Shown one piece after another: positions 48,311-58,725 of a DNA stretch of 64,000 nt. The notes beneath the pieces were generated by a model. That model made no database searches. It saw only the letters and a program-made list of their open reading frames with translations, and had not been told where the DNA came from. Position numbers and translations under genes: made by a program. The DNA comes from Alnus glutinosa (lineage: Eukaryota; Streptophyta; Magnoliopsida; Fagales; Betulaceae): NCBI RefSeq assembly GCF_958979055.1, contig NC_084892.1:5349501-5413500 (forward strand). Reading direction: 5' to 3'. Each line of letters begins with the position of its first letter. Positions within the stretch are counted from its first letter, which is position 1.

Positions 48311-49341
48311 AGAAAAAAAAAAACCCTAAAGTTAGCTAAGGGACCACTTTGCCACGTAGAGAAGGTGGTCAAAAATTTTGTCTTAGAGTGACAAAAGATC
48401 ATATACCAATCTAATTTGTTCTTATTTGCACAATAATATAGGTAAAATGATAAATGTCATTAAAGTGGGACCAAACATTACATGAAAATCAAGACCTTAC
48501 TCTCCAGGTTGGGCTGGTTTTGCTTGGGCTAGTACCAAAACCAAAACTCAAATTTCTATTTGAATCGATCGATCTAGTCCACATTCTTTACTGTGTGATT
48601 TATGTTTTTAGCCAAGAAAAAGTCTATTTAATAGACTAATGCAATTTATATATGATTGAAATGATGAGGTAGTAAAAATTAATTATTAGATTTTTTTTTT
48701 ATGTAAGCTCTTGTCGATAAAAAAGTTGATTTTTAACGTCACGTCATCCTAATTGTATGACAGTTATATAATAGTCTACTAAATATTATTGCTCATTAGT
48801 GAGACCATGACACTGGCCTCAACAATCGGAATAACATTCTATATTTTATTAAATTTTGTTTTATTGCATTTAATGGCGTAGATGATATCACGTTATTTAA
48901 AAAAAATGACACAATAAATATTCACTATATAACAACGTATATAACGTTAACTATAACAAAATAAAATTTGAACCATAAAACAACCACCACCCCTGTTAAG
49001 TCATTTCCTTTCAATTGCATAAAAAAAAAAAAAAATTAAAAAAAAGAAAAAAGAAAAAGGATCATTTGCTTGCCATAGTCTGGTTTGGCACAAGTAATGT
49101 TGGCCCGTTTGGTAAAGAGTTTTGTTATAAGTTTTCTGTTTGAATAATAATAAGAAGTGATTTATGTGATATAAAGGTAAAAAAATACTTTAATTTTTGT
49201 GAGAAAAGTGAAGAAAGTTGATTAGCAATAAGGGAGAAAAAAAAAAAAAGTTTTTCGAAGAAATGAAAAAAATTAAAAAAGAAAAAATGGGTAGGAGTGT
49301 GTTGCGAAACACACACCAATAACTTATCTCCAAAAGAATAA
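47926..49341. repeat. AT run, foldback MITE, block Z and TTGG-MITE, copy 4
   Basis: A TA run (about 47925-47961), a foldback MITE (48024-48230), a T run (about 48284-48310), block Z (about 48416-49100) and a TTGG-type MITE (about 49103-49318). At about 48366, GGTGGTCAAAAATTTTGTCT is a further uninterrupted version of the LINE target site. Confidence 0.65.
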
Positions 49342-49637
49342 GGGTGCGTTTGGGATTGCGATTTCAAACTAAATTGCAGAAAATGAACCGTTTGGAAACT
49401 GCGTTTTTAAAAAATTGCGATTTGAAAATGCAGAAAAGTGCTTATTCAAATCACAGGCAAAGGGATGCATTTTTGAAAACGCGGCATTTTAAAAGGCAAA
49501 CCTGCGATTTTAAAGACCAAAATGCGATTTTACCGAAGCACCACTGTGCGTCTTTAATAATCACTTTTTTAAATTGCACATTTTAAAATCGCTATTTTTA
49601 AATCACACTTTTTGAAATTGCAAACCTAAACAGACCC
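49342..49637. mobile_element. Tourist-like MITE with TAA target duplication
   Basis: The 296-bp element has ends GGGTGCGTTTGGGATTGCGA and TTGCAAACCTAAACAGACCC, flanked by TAA (49339-49341 and 49638-49640). The paralogous sequence at 23,590 (AAAAGAATGATAATAATAAT) lacks the element. The TIR and 3-bp duplication are those of PIF/Harbinger Tourist elements. It is younger than the other family members in this window, judging by its intact ends. Confidence 0.85.
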
Positions 49638-51520
49638 TAATAATAATAATAATAATAATTGATGAATTAAATGTTGCGGTAAAATACGTTTGTTTTTTGT
49701 TACGATCATAAAATTAAGGATTTAATCATATTAGTATGTACTATGTAGCCATCTTAGAGTCTTCAATTAATGTTGTTCTTTTGAAGTTATGATTGCATAG
49801 CTTCTACATAACACATATATGATCGGTCATTGTAAATTGCTTAATTATTTGAAGATCTTATTCAAGTTTTTTTAATTGTTCTACTCAATCTTTATAGAGT
49901 TTAGTGAAACTTGTCATTATTTCAAAGACATTTCCTGGATCATGAAATTTCATGTTTTAGGATGGAGAGTACCACATTTTCAATTATGCTACTCGATTCA
50001 TGAATATGTGTTTAAGGAAATTGTGGTTTGTTGAGCCCTTGCCCTGATCTAGATAACTAAGTATAAGTTCGAACTATATAGAAGTTTTCTTGGTATGTGA
50101 TTTCGCAAGCTAAATGTGTGGTTTTAGACAAAATTCACATAAAAACGCATAATTTTTGAGATTTTGTCGTTTAAATTTGTGGTTTTAAAAACACATAATT
50201 TTAAAAGTTAAATGACAATTTTAAGGTCAAATCGTGATTTTACCAAAAGTTATGACTTACCTGCGTTTTTAAAATTCACATTTTCAAAACACACGTTTTG
50301 AATTCTCTATTTTTTAAATCGCACGTTTTGAAACTGCAAATACAAAAGGCCACCATGCACTTACAATTCTTGCTTGTTGGAAATATGAGGAATGGGATAT
50401 ATATTCAAGGAAAATCTGTTAATTAGTTGGGAAAATTCTTGTACAAATTCGGTGGAAGGGACGTTAATTGTTGTCATCTAATCTGTTCATTTAGAGATGG
50501 ATGAGAGGGCGCAAATAATAGGTTTTAGCTTCTGTTCTATTTGTATTTGAAGCTGTGAAGTCATAATGGCTATTAAATCTTTCTTTTGATGTTTCTGAAC
50601 AGCAGAAAGGTAAGCATCAAAGATATCCTCCGCTCGTGCACCCGACAAGTCTTCATGCTAATATCTACTCTCGACTTGGGCCCGGCCGTGTGATTTACCA
50701 TATCATCACCAATAATGAATGATTTCGGCTCTAAAAAGCTTGCCTTTTCAATTTCATGGAAAGGTGTTGGGGAAAATTATCATTTCATTTCATCCAAATT
50801 GAATGTTTGGCATAATTTTTAGCTCTTACTGACATGTACATGTATACTAATTCTTAGCCGCCACTAATCGTTCTGTCCTGGTTCAAAGAGAGAGGACAAA
50901 AAATTCATTGAAGTAAACAAATGAGAGACTTTTTTGGGTGATGCCCTCATTTGTAATCCAATTTTGTTCTTCCAAACAGTTTAGTTGGATAATGCCTTCA
51001 ATTTTTGCAGTGATATTGCATATTGATCATCAACTACAGTAATTGTGCATTATATATACTTCTTTGACAAAAGAATAAGTGAGACAAGAGGAGAATAAAT
51101 AATAGCATTACACTCAACTCCAAGCCTTTTCAGGATATATTCTTGAAGTAACTAAGCTGAATACTTCTTGAAAACAATTGGAACCAAGTTTCTATACAAT
51201 GCCATATATAAAGGTATTCGATTGGTTCACCATTTTCAAAGGCAGAATGTACACTTTTTTGATGAAAGAATGAGTGCGACAATAGGAGAATAAAGAATAA
51301 CAATGCACCCACTTACACTCCAAGCCTTTTGTTTACATTTTCATGAAATAGAAAAAGAATATATACTTGAATTAAGTCAGTTGATTACTTATTGAAAACA
51401 CTTGGAACCAACAAAGTGAGTTCCTATATAAAGGTATGCAGACATGTTCTTGAATTAAATCACTTGCCTAAAGTTTAGCAAATAAACAACTACTTCCTCG
51501 ATCTTCACCACCTCAAAAAC
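49638..51520 (+). promoter_or_regulatory. NLR3 5' flank (block W and promoter)
   Basis: Highly similar to the NLR2 flank throughout, including a decayed Tourist-like MITE (about 50080-50345) and AATATGAGGAAT(G/T)GGATATA near 50380. The TATA box is at 51425-51432, 89 bp upstream of the ATG. Near 51110 it reads CACTCAACTCC, as in NLR2, not the TTGACT found in NLR1. Confidence 0.6.
51425..51432 (+). promoter_or_regulatory. TATA box of NLR3
   Basis: TATATAAA in the context GAGTTCCTATATAAAGGTAT, conserved in position with NLR1 and NLR2. Confidence 0.65.
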
Positions 51521-54255
51521 ATGGCTGAAATTGCCTATGGCATCATAGGAAAGGTCATAGAGAAGCTAGGGTCCGTTGCTTACCAAGAGTTCGGCTTGGT
51601 ATGTGGTGTCAAAAGCAATCTGAAAAGGCTCGAGTTCACCATGTCAATCATTAGAGAGGTGCTCCTAGATGCCGAAAAGAAGCAAGCAAGTGACCCCCTG
51701 CTGAGGCTCTGGCTAGGGCAGCTCAATGATGTCCTTCACGATGCCGAGGATGTGTTTGATGAAATTGAGTACCAAGCTATAAGGAAGCAGGTGGTTGCCA
51801 CATATGGGAGCACTTCTACAAAGGTATGTCATTTCTTTTCATCCTCTATGACGCTTGCATTCCCTTTCAAATTGGCTCATAAAATCAAGCGCATTAGAGA
51901 GAGGTTAAATGCAATCGCAGCTGAAAAGGATCAATTTAATCTCACCAAAATATGTGAAGATGCACATATCATGCACCGGTCGAGGGAAATAGATTTAATC
52001 TCATTTGTTCATCCATCAATTGTAATTGGTAGGGATAAGGACAAAGAAAATATCATAAATCTTTTGATGCACCCAGATGGTAGCAAAAATGTCAATGTAA
52101 TTTCCATAGTGGGATTAGGAGGTTTAGGGAAGACCACACTTGCCAAGTGGGTGTACAATGATGAACGTGTAGTCCAGACTTTTCAATTGAGAATGTGGGT
52201 TTGTGTGTCTGAAGATTTTAGTGTTGCAAGATTGGTAAAAGAAATCCTTAAATCTGCATGCGGTACAATTGATGAAAATTGGAGTGCGGATACATTGCAA
52301 GCTAGATTGAGAGAACATTTAAGGGATACGAAATTTCTACTTGTCTTAGATGATGTTTGGAATGAAGATCATAATAAATGGATTGAATTGAAAGGTTTGT
52401 TAATTGATGGTTTCAAAGGAAGTAAAATTATAGTGACAACACGTAGTAACTTGGTTGCCTCTGTTATGAGCTCTGATTCCACATACAACTTAGAAGGTCT
52501 ATCCCAAGATGATTGTTTGTCTTTATTTGTGAAATGTGCATTTAAGGAAGGAGAAGAGAAACAACATCCAAGCCTCTTAAAAATTGGAAAAGAAATTGTA
52601 GGAAAATGTAAAGGGGTTCCATTGGCAGTGAGGACTTTAGGCAGCCTGCTTCATTCAAAAGTTGATGAACGAGAGTGGGAATTTGTGAGAGATAACGAGA
52701 TATGGAAATTAAAACAAAAGGAGAATGAAATCTTACCCGCATTGCGACTTAGTTACGATCAACTGCCAATTTACTTGAAGCGATGCTTTGCCTTTTGTTC
52801 TCTTTTCCCAAAAGACCATCAATTCTATTTGTTTGATTTGATTCCATTTTGGATGGCACATGGACTAATTCGTAAAACGTCTATTAATAAAAAACAAGAG
52901 TTGGAAGATGTTGGGGAGTTGTATATAAATGAGTTGGTGTCGAGATCTTTCTTCCAAGACTTTGAGAAACCGATCATTCCTTCCGTTTTCACGTATACCT
53001 TTAAAATGCATGATCTGATCCATGATCTTGCAATCTCAGTTGCACAAGGAGAGTGTTCAGTAGTAGACTCGGGCAACGAAGGCATTGCTGAAACAGTTCG
53101 TCATTTGTCATTTTCAGCAGAAGACTTGGGTCAAGAAGTTCCAAAATGCTTAGACAATTTAACAAAGGTGCGTACTGTAATGTTCACAACCGAAGCACCA
53201 CTGTCGTTAGTTGAAGCATGCATCTCGAGATTCAAGTCCCTGCGGTTTCTTGATTTACGTGATTCATCTTTTGAGGTGTTGCCAAGTTCTATTGGTACTC
53301 TGAAGAATTTGAGATATCTCAACCTAACTGATAATAAAAGAATCAAGGAACTTCCTAACTCCATCTGCAAGCTGCACAATTTGCAAACATTAATCCTTGC
53401 TGGATGTGAGGAACTTGAACGGTTGCCCAAAGATATGAGGAGCATGATCAGCCTTAGGTTTTTGGCTGTAACAACAAAGTATACGTGCTTGTTGGAGAAA
53501 GGTTCCTTGAATTCTCTTCGGATTTTGGCTGTGGATAATTGTCCAAGGCTAGAAGTTTTGTTTCAAGGAATGGACGGGTGCCTCCCCAACCTTCGGATAT
53601 TGTTTATAACGCAGTGTCCAAGTTTGACCTCTTTGTCACTCAATATCAAGCACCTAACTGCCTTAGAGATCCTGGCAATTGATGATTGTCCAAAGCTTAA
53701 TTTGATTCTAGGAGAAGACAATCAGGAACTCAAGCTGATCCTTCGAAATTTGACGATTGGTAATTTATCAGAGCTGAAGGTTTTGCCTCAATGGCTCCAA
53801 GGATCTGCTAATACTTTACAAATCCTAGCAATTGGATTTTGTGAGCAGTTCACGGCCTTGCCTGAGTGGTTGCCAACTTTCGAATCACTTCACACACTTG
53901 TGATTTTCAATTGCCCCGAGATGTCATCTCTGCCGGAAGGGACACACCGTCTCACTTCGTTAAGAAAATTGGTGATCAGAGGTTGTCCTGAATTGATTAG
54001 GAAATGCCAAGGGGAAGATCAGCACAAGATCGCACATGTACCAGATGTTCAACTTGATGAGTACGTAACAGGGAGTTCAACAGAAGAAGATGTTGAGGTA
54101 AGGGCACTTCTTTCTTCTTTTGTCTTAAACTCTTTTTGCTCTATTCATTCAAACCCCCAATATTCATCCACTAATTGTATTCGTTAACTAACATTATTAA
54201 ATTCTGAATACGTGATTTTGAGTTACAGGAATGGAGCACTGGTGAAAATATATGA
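51521..54255 (+). CDS. NLR3: intact CC-NB-ARC-LRR disease-resistance protein (RGA-like), 867 aa spliced
   Basis: Exon 1 is 51521-54097 (859 codons, ending at donor GAG/GTAAGG). Exon 2 is 54229-54255 (acceptor TTACAG/GAATGG), adding EWSTGENI and a stop. If the intron were retained the frame would run to 54187 (888 aa), but that extension is intron-like. Order: Rx-type CC (1-125, AEDVFDEIEY), P-loop GLGGLGKTT (198-206), kinase-2 LLVLDDVW, GVPLA, MHD (496-498), LRRs about 540-835, then an acidic tail (TGSSTEEDVE). All switch residues are present. It is probably a cytoplasmic effector sensor like NLR2. Its sequence is mosaic: residues about 245-335 follow NLR1 (SACGTIDENW, LLIDGFKGSKIIVTTRSNL), while the CC domain and most LRRs follow NLR2. 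Confidence 0.93.
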
Positions 54256-55984
54256 GACAAGCCAGATTTCTACCAACTTGAAGTAGCAGCTGGTAAGATT
54301 GAGTTGTTATTAACTTTTCTTTTGTAATCACATATTTTCTTTGTTTTATTCGGATAATTAAGCATCTCTTATCATTTCTTTAAAGTTGTAGATTCTCAAA
54401 TTATATGAATTTAGGCCGTTCCTTGTATCGAACGGCTTGAAAAATGCTACTTATTAAAACTGTGGCATGTTATTGAGATAAAAATAAAAAAAAATAAAAA
54501 AATAAAAAAAAAATCCAAATTTATTTATTTATTTTTTTACTTTTGAAGATAAGCTTCTTCTTTAGTATAATGTAAATCGAAAAATATTTTTTTGTTCAAA
54601 GCTTTTCTAAAATATAAAGCGCAATAACCTGATGAAAATATACTTTTATTGGTAACATGTGACATTTTGAATAAGTACCATTTTTTAACATTTTGGAACA
54701 AGTGGTTTATATTTTCTCAGGCAAAAAGAGTTATACTAAAATATCAATATAGTGGTCATTTAGCATAGCGAAGTGACGTTAACTGGCCTATTGGGGACAA
54801 ATAAGTTGTAAGGGTGCCTTTGCCCCCCCGTTGTACGGTATAGGATATTTTGAAGTTTTCTAAAATACATCAGTACAATTAAGTTTTTTTTTTTTTTTTT
54901 TTTTTTTTAAGTATGTTATAATGTAACCTTAAATTATATATTGAAATATAGTCGCATTTATGTGGAGGTAGGCACATTGTCGAACAACGTAAATCTGTGT
55001 CTTGATTTTCTCTTGTTCTCTATTTTCGAATCCATATTATTCATCATTATTGTGCACAGTAACAACATTACACCGTTCAATGCAAAAAAAAAAAAAAAAG
55101 TTTAAATTTACATAATTTGACAATCCATAACTTTAAAAAAAATTATAGAAATTCCTTATCCGTTTTATCCTCCAATCCTCTTTGATTTATATGTATATGT
55201 ACAATTTGCAGCTTCCATGCCTCGAGTTCCGCATAAGATGCAGTCAGTGCAAGTTTGAATGCAAACTCAATACAAAGTAATTAATATGTTCCTTCATTAA
55301 ATTGTAAATATTTCTATTATTGTAATTTGGATTAAGAGATGTAAATAAACAATCATTTCTATCATTGTAATCCTAATTAAGATCATGGAAATAAATATGC
55401 ATTTTTCATTGTACTTTTCACTAATAATTAATGTAAATAAATAAATGGGATGACTTGTTTACTTTTGAGACAACCTTGTTGTATTATTTTATTTAATTTT
55501 TGGTTATAACGTTTTGATGTATGCTTCTGTACAGATCGAAGCACCTTAGTTTCATCTTTGTATAGAAAAAAATAAATAAAAGAAAAGAAAAAAAAGATGT
55601 TCTTCATTTTAAGTGAAATGGAGCATAATTGACAGTTGAGATATCATTATTTCCTTTTTTACTTCAAAAAATTTGATTAATTTCCATAAAAAGCCATATT
55701 GTTTATCCCATTCAGGAGGGACCCAATTCTTACTAAGGTAGTTTCTCTTAACATTTTTCTTGGGCTATATACTTTCTAATTGAGTAAGATTTGGGTTCCT
55801 ACCGAATTGAGAGAATCATATTCCTTAAAATCAAAGTACGAGAAGAAAATGAAAGATTCTATTAGTGTTCACTTGATTATAATTATTACATTTAAGCAAT
55901 ACTTTGGTGCATATAGTGTTACCATATGAATAGCCTATATGCATGATTTTCTGCCATAGGATATTTTAATGGTGCACCTTTTTT

Positions 55985-56022
<38 letters not shown>

Positions 56023-56536
56023 CGAAAAAAAAAATTGTGTAGATAATAGTGCACTTAATTGTTAGCATGAAACATTGAGCAAGGAGCGATTAAATTATAG
56101 CCATTAATTTTTGGACTGAGATTAACCAACGGATGGAATTGAATTAGATATCAATTAGTGATATATGTCATAAGATTAAATAAGTGAAATCTAACGGTCA
56201 TAATTAAATAACTATTAATAACAAATATGATCATTAGTGATAATACAATAACAATTAAATGATCATTAATAATAATTAACATTGATTAATTTTAAAATTA
56301 AATGTCTTTAATGGACAAATATAAAGCTGTTTCGACACTCACCGACAGATCTTAATATATCCTCTTTATTTGCAAAATAAAAAAAAAATAAAAAATCTGC
56401 AACTAACCAATATAATAATAATAATAATAAAAAAAAAAAAATCGTCAACTACAATCTCTCTCTGTCTTTGAAAGACTTTCAAACTTTTGTCTTATATAAT
56501 ACTTTTCGTTAATTATCATTGGAAAAACAAAACTCT
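54256..56536 (+). other. NLR3 3' flank: probable 3'-UTR exons, then block Y
   Basis: Exon 2 probably continues to 54292 (donor GCTG/GTAAGA). A later conserved block CTTCCATGCCTCGAGTT (about 55212) follows an acceptor-like TTTGCAG. From there to 56536 the sequence is almost identical to the NLR1 flank (29,140-30,413). Differences are concentrated in homopolymers: a T run of about 36 (55987-56022) replaces a shorter A-containing tract in the NLR1 copy. Confidence 0.55.
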
Positions 56537-56601
56537 AATACCCTCGTATTGATTTATTATATAAATCATATATATATATAATAAATCAATACGAGGGTAT
56601 T
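56537..56601. repeat. Perfect-arm palindrome, copy 2
   Basis: Same 26-bp inverted arms (AATACCCTCGTATTGATTTA) as at 30414-30476, with one or two more AT dinucleotides in the loop. Confidence 0.85.
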
Positions 56602-56626
56602 CTAATTGAGTAGTGATATATTGTCT

Positions 56627-56833
56627 GGATTAAAATCTCTTCAAATTCTTTATCTGAATTTGAGAGAATTCAGACAAGTGATTGTGAGAGAGCATTTATG
56701 GGTCTAATCTGACCAAATAAAAATTAGGCTGTCCAACTACTTGTCAGGTTAGGTTCGTCTCATAAGTGATCTCTCACAATTACTTGTCCGAATTCTCTCA
56801 AATTTGAACAGAAAATTTGAGGGGATCTTGATC
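56627..56833. mobile_element. Foldback MITE, copy 4
   Basis: Nearly identical to 30502-30708 and inherited with the duplicated NLR 3' flank. The arms GAGAGAATTCAGACAAGTGA and TTACTTGTCCGAATTCTCTC are inverted. Confidence 0.75.
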
Positions 56834-57009
56834 TTCCAAGACAACTCTTGACCACCTTCGCCTATGTGACAACTTTTACTTTCTTTTATTTATTTATTTT
56901 TATTTTTATTATAGAAAAAAAAAATTATAGCTAGCGAAGGCAAGGTGGTCAAAAATTGGTTATCTCTTTTCGTCGTGGAGGGTTTTGTTCTTACTCAAAC
57001 AGTCTTGGA

Positions 57010-58725
57010 ATGGCGGAAGAATTGTCAGAAAGATGGGGAAAGTTTTCCCTCAATGAGGAAGAGAATAATGGGGTGGCTTTGGATGTGGGAGAAATCGCAC
57101 CAATGGTGCATCGGGGGAAAGTGTGTCTGATTGGGAAGATCTTGGCTGACAGGATTGTACCAAAAGACTACTTTAGAGCCCCTTTGACTAGAATATGGCG
57201 TCCAGTGGGAACAATAACGTTCCAAATTATTGGTGGCAATATGTTTGTTGCAGAGTTTGAAGAGGTAGATGATAAAATAAGAATTTTGAAGGGTAGGCCC
57301 TGGATATTCGACGGTAACCTCATTGCATTGGCTGATTTTGATGGTCTTACACCGCCAATGCAATTCGAGTATGCGTCTTTTTGGGTACGTATGTATAATC
57401 TTCCATTGGCATGTATGGGGAAGACTTCAGTGCAAAAAATCGGGGCCTCTGTTGGTGTCGTGGAGGATGTTGATGTAGATGAAGATGATCCGGGATGGGG
57501 AGAGTATGTCAGAGTTAAAATTAAAGTGGATCTCAAAAAACCACTGGCTCGGGGAAGAATGCTACATCTTCCGGGCAAATCAGTTTGGGTAGCTTTTAAA
57601 TATGAGAAACTACCCAGGTTCTGCTATAAGTGCGGAATTATTCTGCATGGTTTACAGGGATGTAGTGGAGAAGGCAGCTTTAGCAGTAACTCGTCCTCGG
57701 CGCATGATTCTTACGGCCCATGGCTGAGAGTCACGTTCCCCGTTCGTAGGGGCCAGGGAGGAGATATGTGGCAGCGCCGATCACAGGGGGAAGGGGATGA
57801 GGATGATCAGTTCGGGAGGACCACAGCCCAGACTCCCCGGAGGTCCGTATCAGTCAGTTCAATGGAGAAGGGGATTGACGGTGAAGAAGGCGATCTCCAT
57901 GGACGGAAACCTAGCACCCAGACGGAGGAACAGTTTCGGGAAACAGAGCGCAATTGTCGGGGAGGAGTTAATGGGGGAGATCCTTACCATGTTGAATTGG
58001 GGGAGTCAGCTGTGGAGATGCAAGAATTACGGGATCCTGGGAAACGGAAAGGTAGTGTAACGGAAATTGAAGGAGATGGTTTTAATGTACAAAATGGTAA
58101 CGGCAGCACGAAATCAGGTACAGAGGAAGTTCAGAGGCTAGGGGGTGATTTTTTCCATTTTGGAAAATCTGAAAGCTCAAATTCAAATGGTGAATCGACG
58201 GAAAGTGGCGGCAAATGGGCCCAAAAGTACGTGGGCCAATGGGACTCGGGTCTGCAGAAAATGAGGTGGAATGGGCTGAAAGAGGGGGAGGTGGTCAACT
58301 TGTTAAAAGATCCTGTCTCCAACACTTATTTCCCATGCGTGGGTAAAGCTGCTGCACCTAATAGCTGTCAAAATGGTGTGGATCCTCAACATCAGAAGGG
58401 GGGCAAGCATAAGTCTGTGTGTCAGACAAGGAAGAATCATCAAAGAAAGTCTCCAGGCTCAGCGAGACTTCAGGAAAACTCACAAACCCACTCGGTGAGG
58501 AAACAGGGAGGTCAACTCACATGGAAACAAAGAGCTAGGGGTTCTGAGGGTCCGGGAAATTACGAAGGTTTTCAGTCTGGAGGAGGAGGGAAACGAAAGC
58601 TAGTGGATGAAGATGAGGAGGATGAGGCAGCACAGTCGAAAAAGGGAAGGAAGGAAGGTGATGAAGCTAACTCCATTGTCGGAGTTCAGGCGGAGGCTGG
58701 TAGCCAGCCCCGCCGACTGCAATGA
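57010..58725 (+). CDS. LINE ORF1: DUF4283/zinc-knuckle nucleic-acid-binding protein, 571 aa
   Basis: The start at MAEELSERWGKF is preferred; an upstream in-frame ATG at 56956 lies in the flanking duplication, outside the element. The N-terminal half has the DUF4283 pattern (TRIWRPVGTITFQIIGGNMF, LKGRPWIFDGNLIAL, ASFWVRMYNLPLACM). It is followed by a zinc knuckle FCYKCGIILHGLQGC (Cys-x2-Cys-x4-His-x4-Cys; codons about 57622-57663). The C-terminal half is polar and basic, ending in an acidic then Lys-rich stretch (DEDEEDEAAQSKKGRKEG). In LINEs this protein coats the RNA in a ribonucleoprotein. The frame is open throughout. Its TGA overlaps the ATG of ORF2 in ATGA. Confidence 0.9.
   Translation: MAEELSERWGKFSLNEEENNGVALDVGEIAPMVHRGKVCLIGKILADRIVPKDYFRAPLTRIWRPVGTITFQIIGGNMFVAEFEEVDDKIRILKGRPWIFDGNLIALADFDGLTPPMQFEYASFWVRMYNLPLACMGKTSVQKIGASVGVVEDVDVDEDDPGWGEYVRVKIKVDLKKPLARGRMLHLPGKSVWVAFKYEKLPRFCYKCGIILHGLQGCSGEGSFSSNSSSAHDSYGPWLRVTFPVRRGQGGDMWQRRSQGEGDEDDQFGRTTAQTPRRSVSVSSMEKGIDGEEGDLHGRKPSTQTEEQFRETERNCRGGVNGGDPYHVELGESAVEMQELRDPGKRKGSVTEIEGDGFNVQNGNGSTKSGTEEVQRLGGDFFHFGKSESSNSNGESTESGGKWAQKYVGQWDSGLQKMRWNGLKEGEVVNLLKDPVSNTYFPCVGKAAAPNSCQNGVDPQHQKGGKHKSVCQTRKNHQRKSPGSARLQENSQTHSVRKQGGQLTWKQRARGSEGPGNYEGFQSGGGGKRKLVDEDEEDEAAQSKKGRKEGDEANSIVGVQAEAGSQPRRLQ

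Noticed and set aside
54098-54187. In-frame extension of NLR3 to 888 aa
   Set aside because: It follows a consensus donor conserved in all three paralogues and reads through intron-like T-rich sequence; the spliced 867-aa model is preferred.
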